Shown here: positions 1-6,423 of the stretch, one piece after another | How positions within the stretch are numbered: position 1 is the stretch's first letter | Layout: the number at the start of each line of letters is the position of its first letter | NCBI GenBank assembly: GCA_964449845.1 | Contig: CAYVES010000094.1 | Location: 1-9,343, forward strand | Origin: SOKG01 sp964449845 | Lineage (GTDB): Bacteria; Chloroflexota; Dehalococcoidia; SZUA-161 | Reading direction: 5' to 3' | DNA: 9,343 nucleotides | Notes under the pieces: model-generated | Database searches by the model: none | Told to the model about the DNA's origin: nothing | What the model saw: only the letters and a program-made list of their open reading frames with translations | Position numbers and translations under genes: made by a program

Positions 1-1
1 C

Positions 2-490
2 CAGGACGCCCCGCTGAGCCTAATCGGGAACTTCGGATTCAAATCGGGAAGAGATTCAAACAAGTTCGATGGGGTAGACTACAAACTGGGTGAGACGAGA
101 GCCCCGATAGTCCTGGAGCACACGGTGGCCGATATGGAAGCCAAAGTGGTCAATGAGGTGGATGTGGGGACCCATACTATGTTCATAGGCGAGCTTGTGG
201 CTGCTGAGGTTCTTACAGAAGATGAGCCAATGACCTATGCCCACTATCACCGAGTGAAGCGGGGTACCACTCCGAAGACGGCCCCATCTTATGTCGAAGA
301 CAAGGATATCAAGAAGGAAGGAGATGCAAAATTGGCGAAATATAAGTGCAGCGTCTGTGGTTATGTCTATGACCCCGAGAAAGGCGATCCGGAGAGCGAG
401 ATCGCGCCGGGTACCCGGTTCGAGGACCTCCCGGACGATTGGGTGTGCCCAGTCTGCGGAGCGAGCAAAGACAGGTTTGAAAAACAGTAA
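2..490 (+). CDS. Flavin reductase-rubredoxin fusion (high-molecular-weight rubredoxin type), 5' truncated
   Basis: The reading frame is open from the window edge to TAA at 488-490, showing 162 residues; the start lies outside the window. The first ~105 visible residues look like the C-terminal half of an FMN-binding flavin reductase domain, with the recognisable stretches FKSGRDSNKFDGV and DVGTHTMFIGE. After a short linker comes a complete rubredoxin (visible residues 112-162) with iron ligands in CSVCGY (C116, C119) and CPVCGA (C149, C152). Proteins of this architecture pass NAD(P)H electrons through FMN to the rubredoxin iron and on to flavodiiron proteins or rubrerythrins in the cytoplasm of anaerobes. 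Both kinds of partner are encoded downstream in this window, which supports that role. The internal GTG at 125 is not the start, because conserved domain sequence continues upstream of it. Confidence 0.9.
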   Translation, partial: QDAPLSLIGNFGFKSGRDSNKFDGVDYKLGETRAPIVLEHTVADMEAKVVNEVDVGTHTMFIGELVAAEVLTEDEPMTYAHYHRVKRGTTPKTAPSYVEDKDIKKEGDAKLAKYKCSVCGYVYDPEKGDPESEIAPGTRFEDLPDDWVCPVCGASKDRFEKQ

Positions 491-571
491 GCTTGCAACA
501 CCCAAGAATAGCGACGTGATTATGCGAATGAGCATCAAGCGCCCCACAAAGCGAAGAAGGAGGGATGTAGA

Positions 572-727
572 ATGGCAGGCAATCGACCCAGCCTCCGCGC
601 AGTCTTCACTAACCTGCAAGCGCCCATGCCCTTGAGGCGCAAGGCCTGGCTGCTGGTTCGTAACAACTGGATCAAGATCAGAACGCGAAGCAGCTGCTGC
701 GGACACTACGGGGAACCGGGCTGCTGA
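572..727 (+). CDS. Small 51-residue basic protein with C-terminal CCGHYGEPGC motif
   Basis: ATG at 572 is preceded by a strong ribosome binding site (AAGGAGGG, 558-565) at good spacing, and the frame ends at TGA 725-727. The 51-residue product has a basic, Trp-containing middle (LLVRNNWIKIRTRS) and a cysteine-rich end, CCGHYGEPGC, with three Cys, a His and conserved-looking Gly/Pro turns that could hold a metal. I recall short bacterial proteins of unknown function ending in CCGxxGxPGC, so this is probably a real conserved gene rather than a chance frame. It lies 81 bases after the rubredoxin fusion and may share its transcript. A 7-bp hairpin follows closely. No function can be assigned. Confidence 0.72.
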   Translation: MAGNRPSLRAVFTNLQAPMPLRRKAWLLVRNNWIKIRTRSSCCGHYGEPGC

Positions 728-741
728 CAGGTCCAGGAAGA

Positions 742-758
742 GGGACTGGGTCAGTCCC
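742..758 (+). terminator. Short perfect hairpin after the 51-residue gene, possible weak terminator
   Basis: GGGACTG (742-748), loop GGT, CAGTCCC (752-758) form a perfect 7-bp stem 14 bases after the small gene's stop codon. No T-run follows, so intrinsic termination is doubtful; it could instead be an mRNA 3'-end structure. Confidence 0.3.
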
Positions 759-793
759 ACAACCATCCTCACGACCATTCGTAGCAACAAAGG

Positions 794-870
794 TAGGCTG
801 GGTGGAGTGAAACGTAACCCGCCGTCCCACATGCGGATGATGGGGGGTTGCGCTACGCTGCACCCACTCT
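794..870. repeat. Imperfect inverted-repeat element, copy 1 (29-bp arms)
   Basis: The left arm at 795-823 (begins AGGCTGGGTGGAGTGAAACG) and the reverse complement of 842-870 (begins AGAGTGGGTGCAGCG) agree at 21 of 29 positions, around an 18-base centre. The form resembles the dispersed GGGTGGGTnnAGCGnAACCC-type intergenic palindromes of many bacterial genomes. A diverged second copy of the left part starts at 967. This element and the next two entries account for most of the 302 bases between 727 and 1030; I see no gene there. Confidence 0.6.
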
Positions 871-881
871 GTTAGTGCTCG

Positions 882-958
882 GTGTCATTCCCGCGCAAGC
901 GGGAATCCAGGGGCGGTAGACTCGTGCTTTGGCAGAAATGACAAGAAAGCAATGACAC
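882..958. repeat. MITE-like element with 8-bp terminal inverted repeats and an internal hairpin
   Basis: The ends GTGTCATT (882-889) and AATGACAC (951-958) are perfect inverted repeats. Inside lies an 8-bp perfect hairpin, ATTCCCGC-GCAA-GCGGGAAT (887-906), with a GNRA-type tetraloop, followed by CCAG. The TGTCATTCCCGC...GCGGGAATCCAG core matches a very common dispersed bacterial palindrome. A second AATGACA at 937-943 gives an alternative, shorter right end. No coding capacity. Confidence 0.55.
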
Positions 959-966
959 AAGGAAGC

Positions 967-1021
967 TAGGGTGGGTGAATTGAAACGAAACCAACTACCG
1001 CAGATGGGGATAACTAGGGGG
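967..1021. repeat. Second, truncated copy of the 794-870 repeat, abutting the next gene's ribosome binding site
   Basis: TAGGGTGGGTGAATTGAAAC starting at 967 aligns with 794-823 (23 of the first 30 positions). Similarity continues through the centre (CAGATGGGGATAA against CACATGCGGATGA) to the G-run. The right arm is absent. The G-rich end of the repeat merges into the purine tract that serves as ribosome binding site for the gene at 1030. Confidence 0.5.
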
Positions 1022-1029
1022 AGGGGAAC

Positions 1030-1524
1030 ATGGTAATCGCTACTTCCCTAATTGCCTTTTTGACACTTATATATGTTGGCACCGTTATTTTTTCTGTGTG
1101 CTATGTAAAAAGGCAATTAAGTGAGAGTCGACTTCTACGTGAGGCAACCGTCCTGAAGGACGCATACGATTATGTTATCCGGACTCACGAGTTTCGAAGA
1201 ACGCTGTATGGTAACGAAAGCCAAATAAGAGCCGTGCAAAGCGCAGAGGACCTAGAAGAGATGGAAAGACACCAGCCGGAGGTTTATGCGGCTATACATG
1301 AGGTTGCGAACTGCTACCACTACATTGGCTTTCTCATGAAGTATGGTTTGATAACCAACAAACACGCAATTTTCGAAGAGGGGGGCGAGACCATTCGCCG
1401 TGTGTTTGAGATTATTAGACCAGCAATTGAACAGGAAAGGGCAAGAATATCCAAGGAAACATACAAACAGTATCTCGAGTACTTGGTAGAAGAGATAGAT
1501 AAATGGCAGAGCGGCAGACATTGA
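1030..1524 (+). CDS. DUF4760-like membrane-anchored protein of unknown function
   Basis: ATG 1030 follows the purine-rich tract AGGGGGAGGGG (1016-1026) at short spacing. The 164-residue product starts with one hydrophobic segment (about residues 2-25), which looks like an uncleaved N-terminal anchor, followed by a basic KRQ stop-transfer. The rest is a soluble, mainly helical domain on the cytoplasmic side. The pattern of an early helix with HEFRRTLYG, a central VANCYHYIGFLMKYGLI helix and a late Arg/Glu-rich helix resembles the DUF4760 family, whose role is unknown. Codons look AT-richer than in neighbouring genes and the gene sits directly behind a repeat element, so recent acquisition is possible. 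It ends just before the structured leader of the copper ATPase, but nothing in the sequence ties it to copper. Confidence 0.75.
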   Translation: MVIATSLIAFLTLIYVGTVIFSVCYVKRQLSESRLLREATVLKDAYDYVIRTHEFRRTLYGNESQIRAVQSAEDLEEMERHQPEVYAAIHEVANCYHYIGFLMKYGLITNKHAIFEEGGETIRRVFEIIRPAIEQERARISKETYKQYLEYLVEEIDKWQSGRH

Positions 1525-1576
1525 CGTAGCCGCAGACATTGCCTTTTGCGGTTTCGCTTGTCGCAGACAAGCTACG
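1525..1576 (+). promoter_or_regulatory. Potential three-way-junction RNA leader upstream of the copper ATPase
   Basis: Directly after the stop codon at 1522-1524, CGTAG (1525-1529) can pair with CTACG (1572-1576), enclosing two hairpins: CCGCA/TGCGG (1530-1534 with 1547-1551) and CTTGTC-GCA-GACAAG (1557-1571). The heptamer GCAGACA occurs three times, at 1514, 1532 and 1563. No T-run follows, so a simple terminator is unlikely. The fold ends 14 bases before the ATPase ribosome binding site, so it may act as an mRNA leader or as a processed 3' end of the preceding gene. Confidence 0.35.
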
Positions 1577-1608
1577 CGTGACCTTTGCCCGGGAGGTTAT
1601 GGCTGAGA

Positions 1609-4239
1609 ATGGCGATAGACCCGATATGTGGGATGGAGGTAGACGACAGGACAGCTCTCAGTGCAGAGCACGAGGGCAACACTTGCTATTTCTGCAGCCC
1701 GGCCTGCCGGGATAGGTTCCTCTCTGAAAAGGGCGCGTCTACCTCTTCACCTGATGAAGGGCCATCTTCTCACGAAGCTGAGGATAAGGGACAAAACGTG
1801 GAGAAGGCCACCCTTAACATCAAAGGTATGCACTGCGCCTCCTGCGCCTTGAACGTGGAAGACTCACTCAACAAGTTGGAAGGCGTCTCCAAAGCTATGG
1901 TGAATTTTGCCACTGAGAGAGCGTACGTGGAATATAACCCCGAGAAGGCGACTCTTCAATCACTGGAGCGGGCGGTGGCGGAAGCGGGCTATGCTGTCAT
2001 CAAGGAAGAACCGGAGTCGCTCAATCTGAGGGTCATTGGTATGGATAATGCTCACTGCATGGGCACTGTAGAGGCAGCGCTCAAGGGGGTCAGGGGCGTA
2101 CTCTCCAGCAAGCTTTTCCTCAATGAAAGAGCAAGAATAACCTTCGATCCGGTGTTGACCAATCGCGAAGCTATCAAGAAGGCGATAAGGGGTGCTGGCT
2201 ATACGCCGCTGGAAGAGACCACAGTTGACCGAGAAAAGGAGGCGCGGCAGAGTGAGATAAAGGCCCTGAAGATTAAGTTCGTTGTGGCTGCAGTTTTTGG
2301 CGTTCCCCTGCTTTACTTTGCCATGGGCCACCATGTGGGTCTGCCACTTCCCTCCCTCACCGACGGCAGTATGGCTCTGATTCAATTGCTGCTCACTACC
2401 CTCATCATTGCCGTTGGTTACCAGTTCTACACCGTGGGGCTCAGGTCGGTGGTGAGAAACCGCAGTGCCAGTATGGATACTCTCGTCGCCCTGGGCACTG
2501 GCACCGCCTATTTCTACAGCTTGGCCTCGTCCATCTTGATCTGGAGCGGCAATCCCAACTATGGCAAGGACGATATTTATTACGAAGTGGCAGGGCTGCT
2601 TATCGTGTTCATCCTGCTGGGCAGGCTGCTGGAGGCTCTGGCTAAGGGGAGAACTTCGGCTTCTATCCGCAACCTACTTGAACTACAACCTAAGACTGCC
2701 GTGGTGCTTAGAGATGGCAGGGAGCAGGAAGTCCCTGTGGAGGAAGTCATGGTTGGCGATGCGGTCATAGTGAAGCCAGGGGGTGGAATTCCCGTGGACG
2801 GGGTAGTTGTAGCAGGAAGTTCTTCAGTTGACCAGTCGCTGTTAACCGGAGAGAGCATTCCCGTAGAGAAAGCCATTGATGACGAGGTCATAGGCGGCAC
2901 GATGAACAAGAGCGGCTGGCTCAAGTTCAGAGCTACCAAGGTAGGCAAGGATACCGCTCTTGCCCAGATTGTAAGGCTGGTGGAGGAGGCTCAGGGCAGT
3001 AAGGCACCTGTGCAGAGGCTGGCGGACAGAGTAGCTGCTTACTTTGTCCCCGTCGTTTTAGCTATTGGGGTGATTGCCTTTGTGGCCTGGTATTTGTCAG
3101 GGTCGGGACTTATCTTCGCACTGACTGCATTTGTCGCTGTAGTCATCATTGCCTGCCCCTGCGCACTAGGCCTGGCCACGCCTACAGCTGTAATGGTAGG
3201 AACCGGTCTAGGGGCAGAAAACGGCATCCTTATCAAAGATGCCGAGACTCTGGAAAAAGCCTGCAGGGTAGATACCCTTGTCTTCGATAAGACAGGAACA
3301 CTGACCCGCGGAAAGCCTGAGGTCACGGATATCATCCCGCTCTCCAATCCTCGTTCAGGCGATGATATCCTACAGCTGGCTGCCGCGGCTGAGAAGCGCT
3401 CGGAGCACCATCTCAGCGAAGCTATTGTTAGCAGGGCTGAGGAAAGTGAAATACCGATTCCAGAGGTAGAGAACTTCTCCGCGATACCGGGCAAAGGTGT
3501 GGAGGCGAGATACAACGGTACTAATATTCTGGTGGCAAACAGGAAGCTATTCACTGATAGAGGCGTAGATACATCGGCCGCGGAGCAAAGCATGGCGCGA
3601 CTGGAAAGAGAGGGGAAAACGGTGGTGCTGGTAGCGGTGGACGGGATGTTTGCTGGAGTAATAGCCGTCGCTGATACCGCGAAGGATTACGCTGCCGAGA
3701 CAGTGGCCTGGCTCAAGCGGCACGGCAAACAGGTGGTTATGATTACAGGGGACAATCGCCGCAGCGCTGAGAGCATCGCCCACAACCTGGGAATCGACCG
3801 TGTTCTGGCTGAGATACTACCTGAAGATAAGGCTACCGAGATAAAGAGGCTTCAAGAGGAGGGCCATGCAGTAGCTATGGTCGGCGATGGCATAAATGAC
3901 GCTCCTGCTTTGGTTCAAGCAGACGTTGGTATCGCTCTCGGCTCTGGGACGGACGTAGCTATCGAGTCTGGGGGAATAGTCCTGATGAAGGATGACCTTC
4001 GAGATGTAGCCCGCACCCTCGAGTTGAGTTGCTATACCATGCGCAAGATAAAGCAGAACCTGTTCTGGGCTTTCTTGTACAATGGTGTAGGTATACCTAT
4101 TGCCGCGGGGATACTGTATCCCTTCATCGGCTTTCTGCTTAACCCCATAATCGCCGGGGCAGCGATGGCTTTCAGCTCAGTGAGCGTGGTATCCAACTCC
4201 CTTAGTATGAGAAGGTACCGTCTGCAGAAAACGCTTTAG
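1609..4239 (+). CDS. copA: Cu(I)-exporting P1B-1-type ATPase with N-terminal YHS domain
   Basis: This inner-membrane pump uses ATP to export Cu(I) from the cytoplasm. Counting from ATG 1609 (876 residues): a YHS/TRASH-like metal-binding domain at 1-42 (C7, C26, C29, C33); a first heavy-metal-associated domain with GMHCASCA (C76, C79); a second, degenerate one where the motif reads GMDNAHC, so only C150 remains; TGES actuator loop at 413-416; CPC in the sixth membrane segment (C516, C518); phosphorylated D560 in DKTGT; GDGIND at 759-764. The last membrane segments carry Y824-N825 and M853 with S856-S857, which together with CPC mark the Cu(I) class. In the nucleotide domain the usual SEHPL reads SEHHL (H600 kept, Pro replaced by His601). 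GGGAGG (1591-1596) lies 12 bases before ATG 1609. The frame is also open from TTG 1585, but that start has no ribosome binding site and would add non-domain residues. Confidence 0.93.
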   Translation: MAIDPICGMEVDDRTALSAEHEGNTCYFCSPACRDRFLSEKGASTSSPDEGPSSHEAEDKGQNVEKATLNIKGMHCASCALNVEDSLNKLEGVSKAMVNFATERAYVEYNPEKATLQSLERAVAEAGYAVIKEEPESLNLRVIGMDNAHCMGTVEAALKGVRGVLSSKLFLNERARITFDPVLTNREAIKKAIRGAGYTPLEETTVDREKEARQSEIKALKIKFVVAAVFGVPLLYFAMGHHVGLPLPSLTDGSMALIQLLLTTLIIAVGYQFYTVGLRSVVRNRSASMDTLVALGTGTAYFYSLASSILIWSGNPNYGKDDIYYEVAGLLIVFILLGRLLEALAKGRTSASIRNLLELQPKTAVVLRDGREQEVPVEEVMVGDAVIVKPGGGIPVDGVVVAGSSSVDQSLLTGESIPVEKAIDDEVIGGTMNKSGWLKFRATKVGKDTALAQIVRLVEEAQGSKAPVQRLADRVAAYFVPVVLAIGVIAFVAWYLSGSGLIFALTAFVAVVIIACPCALGLATPTAVMVGTGLGAENGILIKDAETLEKACRVDTLVFDKTGTLTRGKPEVTDIIPLSNPRSGDDILQLAAAAEKRSEHHLSEAIVSRAEESEIPIPEVENFSAIPGKGVEARYNGTNILVANRKLFTDRGVDTSAAEQSMARLEREGKTVVLVAVDGMFAGVIAVADTAKDYAAETVAWLKRHGKQVVMITGDNRRSAESIAHNLGIDRVLAEILPEDKATEIKRLQEEGHAVAMVGDGINDAPALVQADVGIALGSGTDVAIESGGIVLMKDDLRDVARTLELSCYTMRKIKQNLFWAFLYNGVGIPIAAGILYPFIGFLLNPIIAGAAMAFSSVSVVSNSLSMRRYRLQKTL

Positions 4240-4256
4240 AAATGAACATGGTAGAA

Positions 4257-4353
4257 AAGCAGGCAACCGGTAATGAGCAATGTGACGCTGGTTAACGGAG
4301 TCTGTTGGGCAGGAAAGCTTCGGTTTAGCTTGGCCAGCTATCCTCAGGGATGG
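4257..4353 (+). pseudogene. Remnant of a flavodiiron gene start (ribosome binding site plus ~14-27 codons)
   Basis: AATGAGCAATGTGA at 4272-4285 is identical to 5078-5091, the start of the intact flavodiiron gene. Translation from ATG 4273 gives MSNVTLVNGVCWAG against MSNVKLAEGVHWVG in the intact gene. The weak continuation FSLASYPQG may match FDSLIPLPDG after a small deletion. In the same register upstream, AAGCAGGCAAC (4257-4267) matches AAGGAGGCAAC (5063-5073), so the copied segment includes the ribosome binding site, now damaged (AAGGAGG to AAGCAGG). The frame runs on without similarity to a stop at 4405-4407, inside the rubrerythrin gene. The di-iron site is entirely missing, so this is a fragment, not a functional enzyme. 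Confidence 0.6.
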
Positions 4354-4376
4354 CATGATAGGAGGTGGGTAGTACC

Positions 4377-4985
4377 ATGTGGAAGTGCACCAATTGTCAC
4401 CATGTAGGACTTTCCCCCGATAAACCTGTGCAGTGCCCTGTCTGCGGTGCGGAGGCGGGAAGACTGGTCCCACATGAAGTGCCGGGGATAACGGGTACCA
4501 AGACCTTGACGAACCTCAAGGCTGGCTTCGTCGCTGAGTCCCAAGCCCACCAGAGGAACTTGGCCTTTGCCCTGAAGGCTGAGCAAGAAGACTACCCCCA
4601 GATGGCCAGACTATTCCGCGCCGTTGCCGAGGCCGAGGGAATCCACGCCTTCAATCACCTCCGCCTCCTAGGAGGAGTGGACAGCACTCAGGAGAACCTG
4701 GAGGCCGCCTTTGAGAGGGAGAACCTGGCAAGCAGCACCTATCCTCAGTTCATCAGGGAGGCGAATGAAGAGGGAAATACAGCCGTGGCCAAGATATTCA
4801 GCTACTCACGCGATGTAGAGAAGGGGCACGCTAAGCTTTACAAGAAGGCGCTCGAGCGCATGATTCAAGAGACGGATACTGACTACTATGTCTGTGGCGT
4901 CTGTGGCTATGTGTCCGACGGCGAACTCCCCGATGAATGTCCAATATGCGGCGCTCCCAGGGAAAAGTTCAGGAAAGTAGACTAG
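4377..4985 (+). CDS. Rubrerythrin with rubredoxin-like metal sites at both ends
   Basis: Rubrerythrins are cytoplasmic di-iron peroxidases that reduce H2O2 with electrons from a rubredoxin-type iron site. ATG 4377 follows a strong AGGAGGTG (4360-4367); an in-frame GTG at 4365 lies within that ribosome binding site. The 202-residue product has an N-terminal zinc-ribbon or rubredoxin-like knuckle (CTNC at 4-7, CPVC at 20-23), a ferritin-like four-helix domain (about 40-165) and a C-terminal rubredoxin (CGVC at 173-176, CPIC at 188-191). Likely iron ligands are E54 (helix A), E87 and H90 (EGIH, helix B) and E148 and H151 (EKGH, helix D). Helix C reads AFERENLASSTYP, with E113 and E115 but no canonical ExxE. 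It lies between the flavodiiron remnant and the intact flavodiiron gene, consistent with an oxygen-defence cluster. Confidence 0.9.
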   Translation: MWKCTNCHHVGLSPDKPVQCPVCGAEAGRLVPHEVPGITGTKTLTNLKAGFVAESQAHQRNLAFALKAEQEDYPQMARLFRAVAEAEGIHAFNHLRLLGGVDSTQENLEAAFERENLASSTYPQFIREANEEGNTAVAKIFSYSRDVEKGHAKLYKKALERMIQETDTDYYVCGVCGYVSDGELPDECPICGAPREKFRKVD

Positions 4986-5078
4986 TGGGGCGACATACTC
5001 GCTCTTTTCTGTCAGAAGCAGGCCGTCTATCACCCAAACGATGAGACAAATGACTTATGATCAAGGAGGCAACAAACA

Positions 5079-6263
5079 ATGAGCAATGTGAAATTGGCTG
5101 AAGGTGTCCATTGGGTTGGAGCCATCGACTGGAACAGGCGGTTATTTGACTCGCTTATACCGCTTCCTGATGGCACGAGCTATAACTCATATGTCGTTGA
5201 GGGTGGTGAAAAAACAGCCCTTATCGATACGGTAGACCCTACCATGCAGGATGTGTTGATAAACCAGCTGAAGCGGCTTGGGATTGAGAATATACATTAT
5301 ATTGTTGCCAATCATGCCGAACAGGACCATTCCGGCACTCTCCCCCGAGTCCTTGAAAGATACCCTGAGGCAAAGGTCGTTGCCACGCCCAGATGCAAAG
5401 ATATGCTCATAGACTTGCTCATGATTCCCGAAGAGAAATTCATAGCGGTAAACGATAAAGAGACGGTTTCGCTGGGAGGTAGAACCCTGGAATTCATCCA
5501 TGCTCCATGGGTTCACTGGCCAGAGACGATGCTTACCTATTTGAGAGAGGACAAGATATTGTTCCCCTGTGATTTTTTTGGTTCCCACCTGGCCACAAGC
5601 GACTTGTATGTAGCTGATGAAGGGCAGGTCTATGAGGCAGCCAAGAGGTATTATGCGGAAATCATGATGCCCTTCCGAACGAACATCGAGAAGAACCTGG
5701 AGAAAATAAAGGACTATGCAATTGACATCATCGCTCCCAGCCACGGCCCTGTGTATGACAAGCCGGAGTTCATCTTGAAAGCGTATCATAGCTGGGTCTT
5801 CGATGAGCCCAAAAACATTGTGGTATTACCCTATATCTCGATGCATGGCAGCACTCATAAGATGGTCGAATACCTTGTCGAGGCTTTAGTCCAAAGAGGC
5901 GTGACGGTGAAACAATTCGACCTCACAGTAACCGACATCGGGAAGCTAGCAATGGCGTTGGTGGATGCGGCGACAGTTGTTATGGGAACACCTACCGTTC
6001 TAGCCGGGCCGCATCCCAATGTTGTCTATGCCGCCTTCCTGGCGAACGCCCTGAGGCCGAAACTGAGATTTGTCTCTATTATCGGCTCCTACGGCTGGGG
6101 AGGCAAGGCGGTTGAGCAGCTCGCCGCGATGCTCCCTAACCTGAAGGTAGAAATACTGGAGCCAGTGCTCTGTAAAGGCTTCCCCAAAGAAGACGATTTC
6201 AACGCACTGGATAGCCTGGCAACCACTATTGCCCAAAAACACAAAGAGCATAACTTTGCTTGA
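5079..6263 (+). CDS. Class A flavodiiron protein (O2/NO reductase)
   Basis: This soluble enzyme reduces O2 to water or NO to N2O, taking electrons from rubredoxin. The 394 residues fit class A: a metallo-beta-lactamase-like domain (about 1-250) and a flavodoxin domain (about 250-394) for FMN, with no fused rubredoxin. All six di-iron ligands are visible: H79, E81 and D83 in NHAEQDHSG, H146 in VHWPET, D165 in PCDFFGSH and H222 in SHGPV. The flavodoxin part begins with the phosphate-loop region SMHGSTHKM and has SYGWGGKA near residue 337. ATG 5079 follows AAGGAGG (5063-5069) at ideal spacing. Its electron donor could be the flavin reductase-rubredoxin at the left edge. A decayed copy of its first codons lies at 4273. 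Confidence 0.95.
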   Translation: MSNVKLAEGVHWVGAIDWNRRLFDSLIPLPDGTSYNSYVVEGGEKTALIDTVDPTMQDVLINQLKRLGIENIHYIVANHAEQDHSGTLPRVLERYPEAKVVATPRCKDMLIDLLMIPEEKFIAVNDKETVSLGGRTLEFIHAPWVHWPETMLTYLREDKILFPCDFFGSHLATSDLYVADEGQVYEAAKRYYAEIMMPFRTNIEKNLEKIKDYAIDIIAPSHGPVYDKPEFILKAYHSWVFDEPKNIVVLPYISMHGSTHKMVEYLVEALVQRGVTVKQFDLTVTDIGKLAMALVDAATVVMGTPTVLAGPHPNVVYAAFLANALRPKLRFVSIIGSYGWGGKAVEQLAAMLPNLKVEILEPVLCKGFPKEDDFNALDSLATTIAQKHKEHNFA

Positions 6264-6352
6264 TAGCGTTTTACGAAAGTATGTCAAACTCTCCTCTACG
6301 GATGAGATGATCCCCTAGATTTCAATAAGCAGCCGGTCGCTGGTTCCACTGC

Positions 6353-6389
6353 CCTGATGCGGATGGTATAATGCTCATGACTCATCAGG
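6353..6389 (+). promoter_or_regulatory. Inverted repeat CCTGATG-N23-CATCAGG bracketing the promoter of the CRP-like gene
   Basis: CCTGATG (6353-6359) and CATCAGG (6383-6389) are perfect inverted 7-mers separated by 23 bases, and the -10 element lies between them. Such a placement suits a repressor or autoregulatory operator, although 23 bases is a wide spacer for one dimer. The half-sites do not match the TGTGA of classic CRP sites. Confidence 0.35.
6364..6372 (+). promoter_or_regulatory. Extended -10 promoter for the CRP-like regulator
   Basis: TGGTATAAT at 6364-6372 is a perfect extended -10 (TGn plus TATAAT). No good -35 is visible at 16-18 bases (TTCCAC at 6344 is weak), which is normal for extended -10 promoters. 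Transcription would start near 6379, about 45 bases before the chosen start codon at 6424. Confidence 0.6.
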
Positions 6390-6423
6390 CCCCATGGCTG
6401 CGGTCACGATGAGGACACAAAGC

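Noticed and set aside
56..832. Long open frame on the - strand (258 codons).
   Set aside because: It runs antisense to the rubredoxin fusion and the small gene and into repeat sequence; it has no ribosome binding site or recognisable motif, whereas the + strand carries clear protein families.
3039..3593. Open frame on the - strand inside the ATPase gene.
   Set aside because: The + strand here encodes the CPC, DKTGT and SEHH motifs of the ATPase; the antisense product is a low-complexity Ser/Ala-rich shadow.
5051..5064. FNR-box-like sequence (TGACTTATGATCAA) before the flavodiiron gene.
   Set aside because: The left half does not match TTGAT at the required spacing and the right half overlaps the ribosome binding site.
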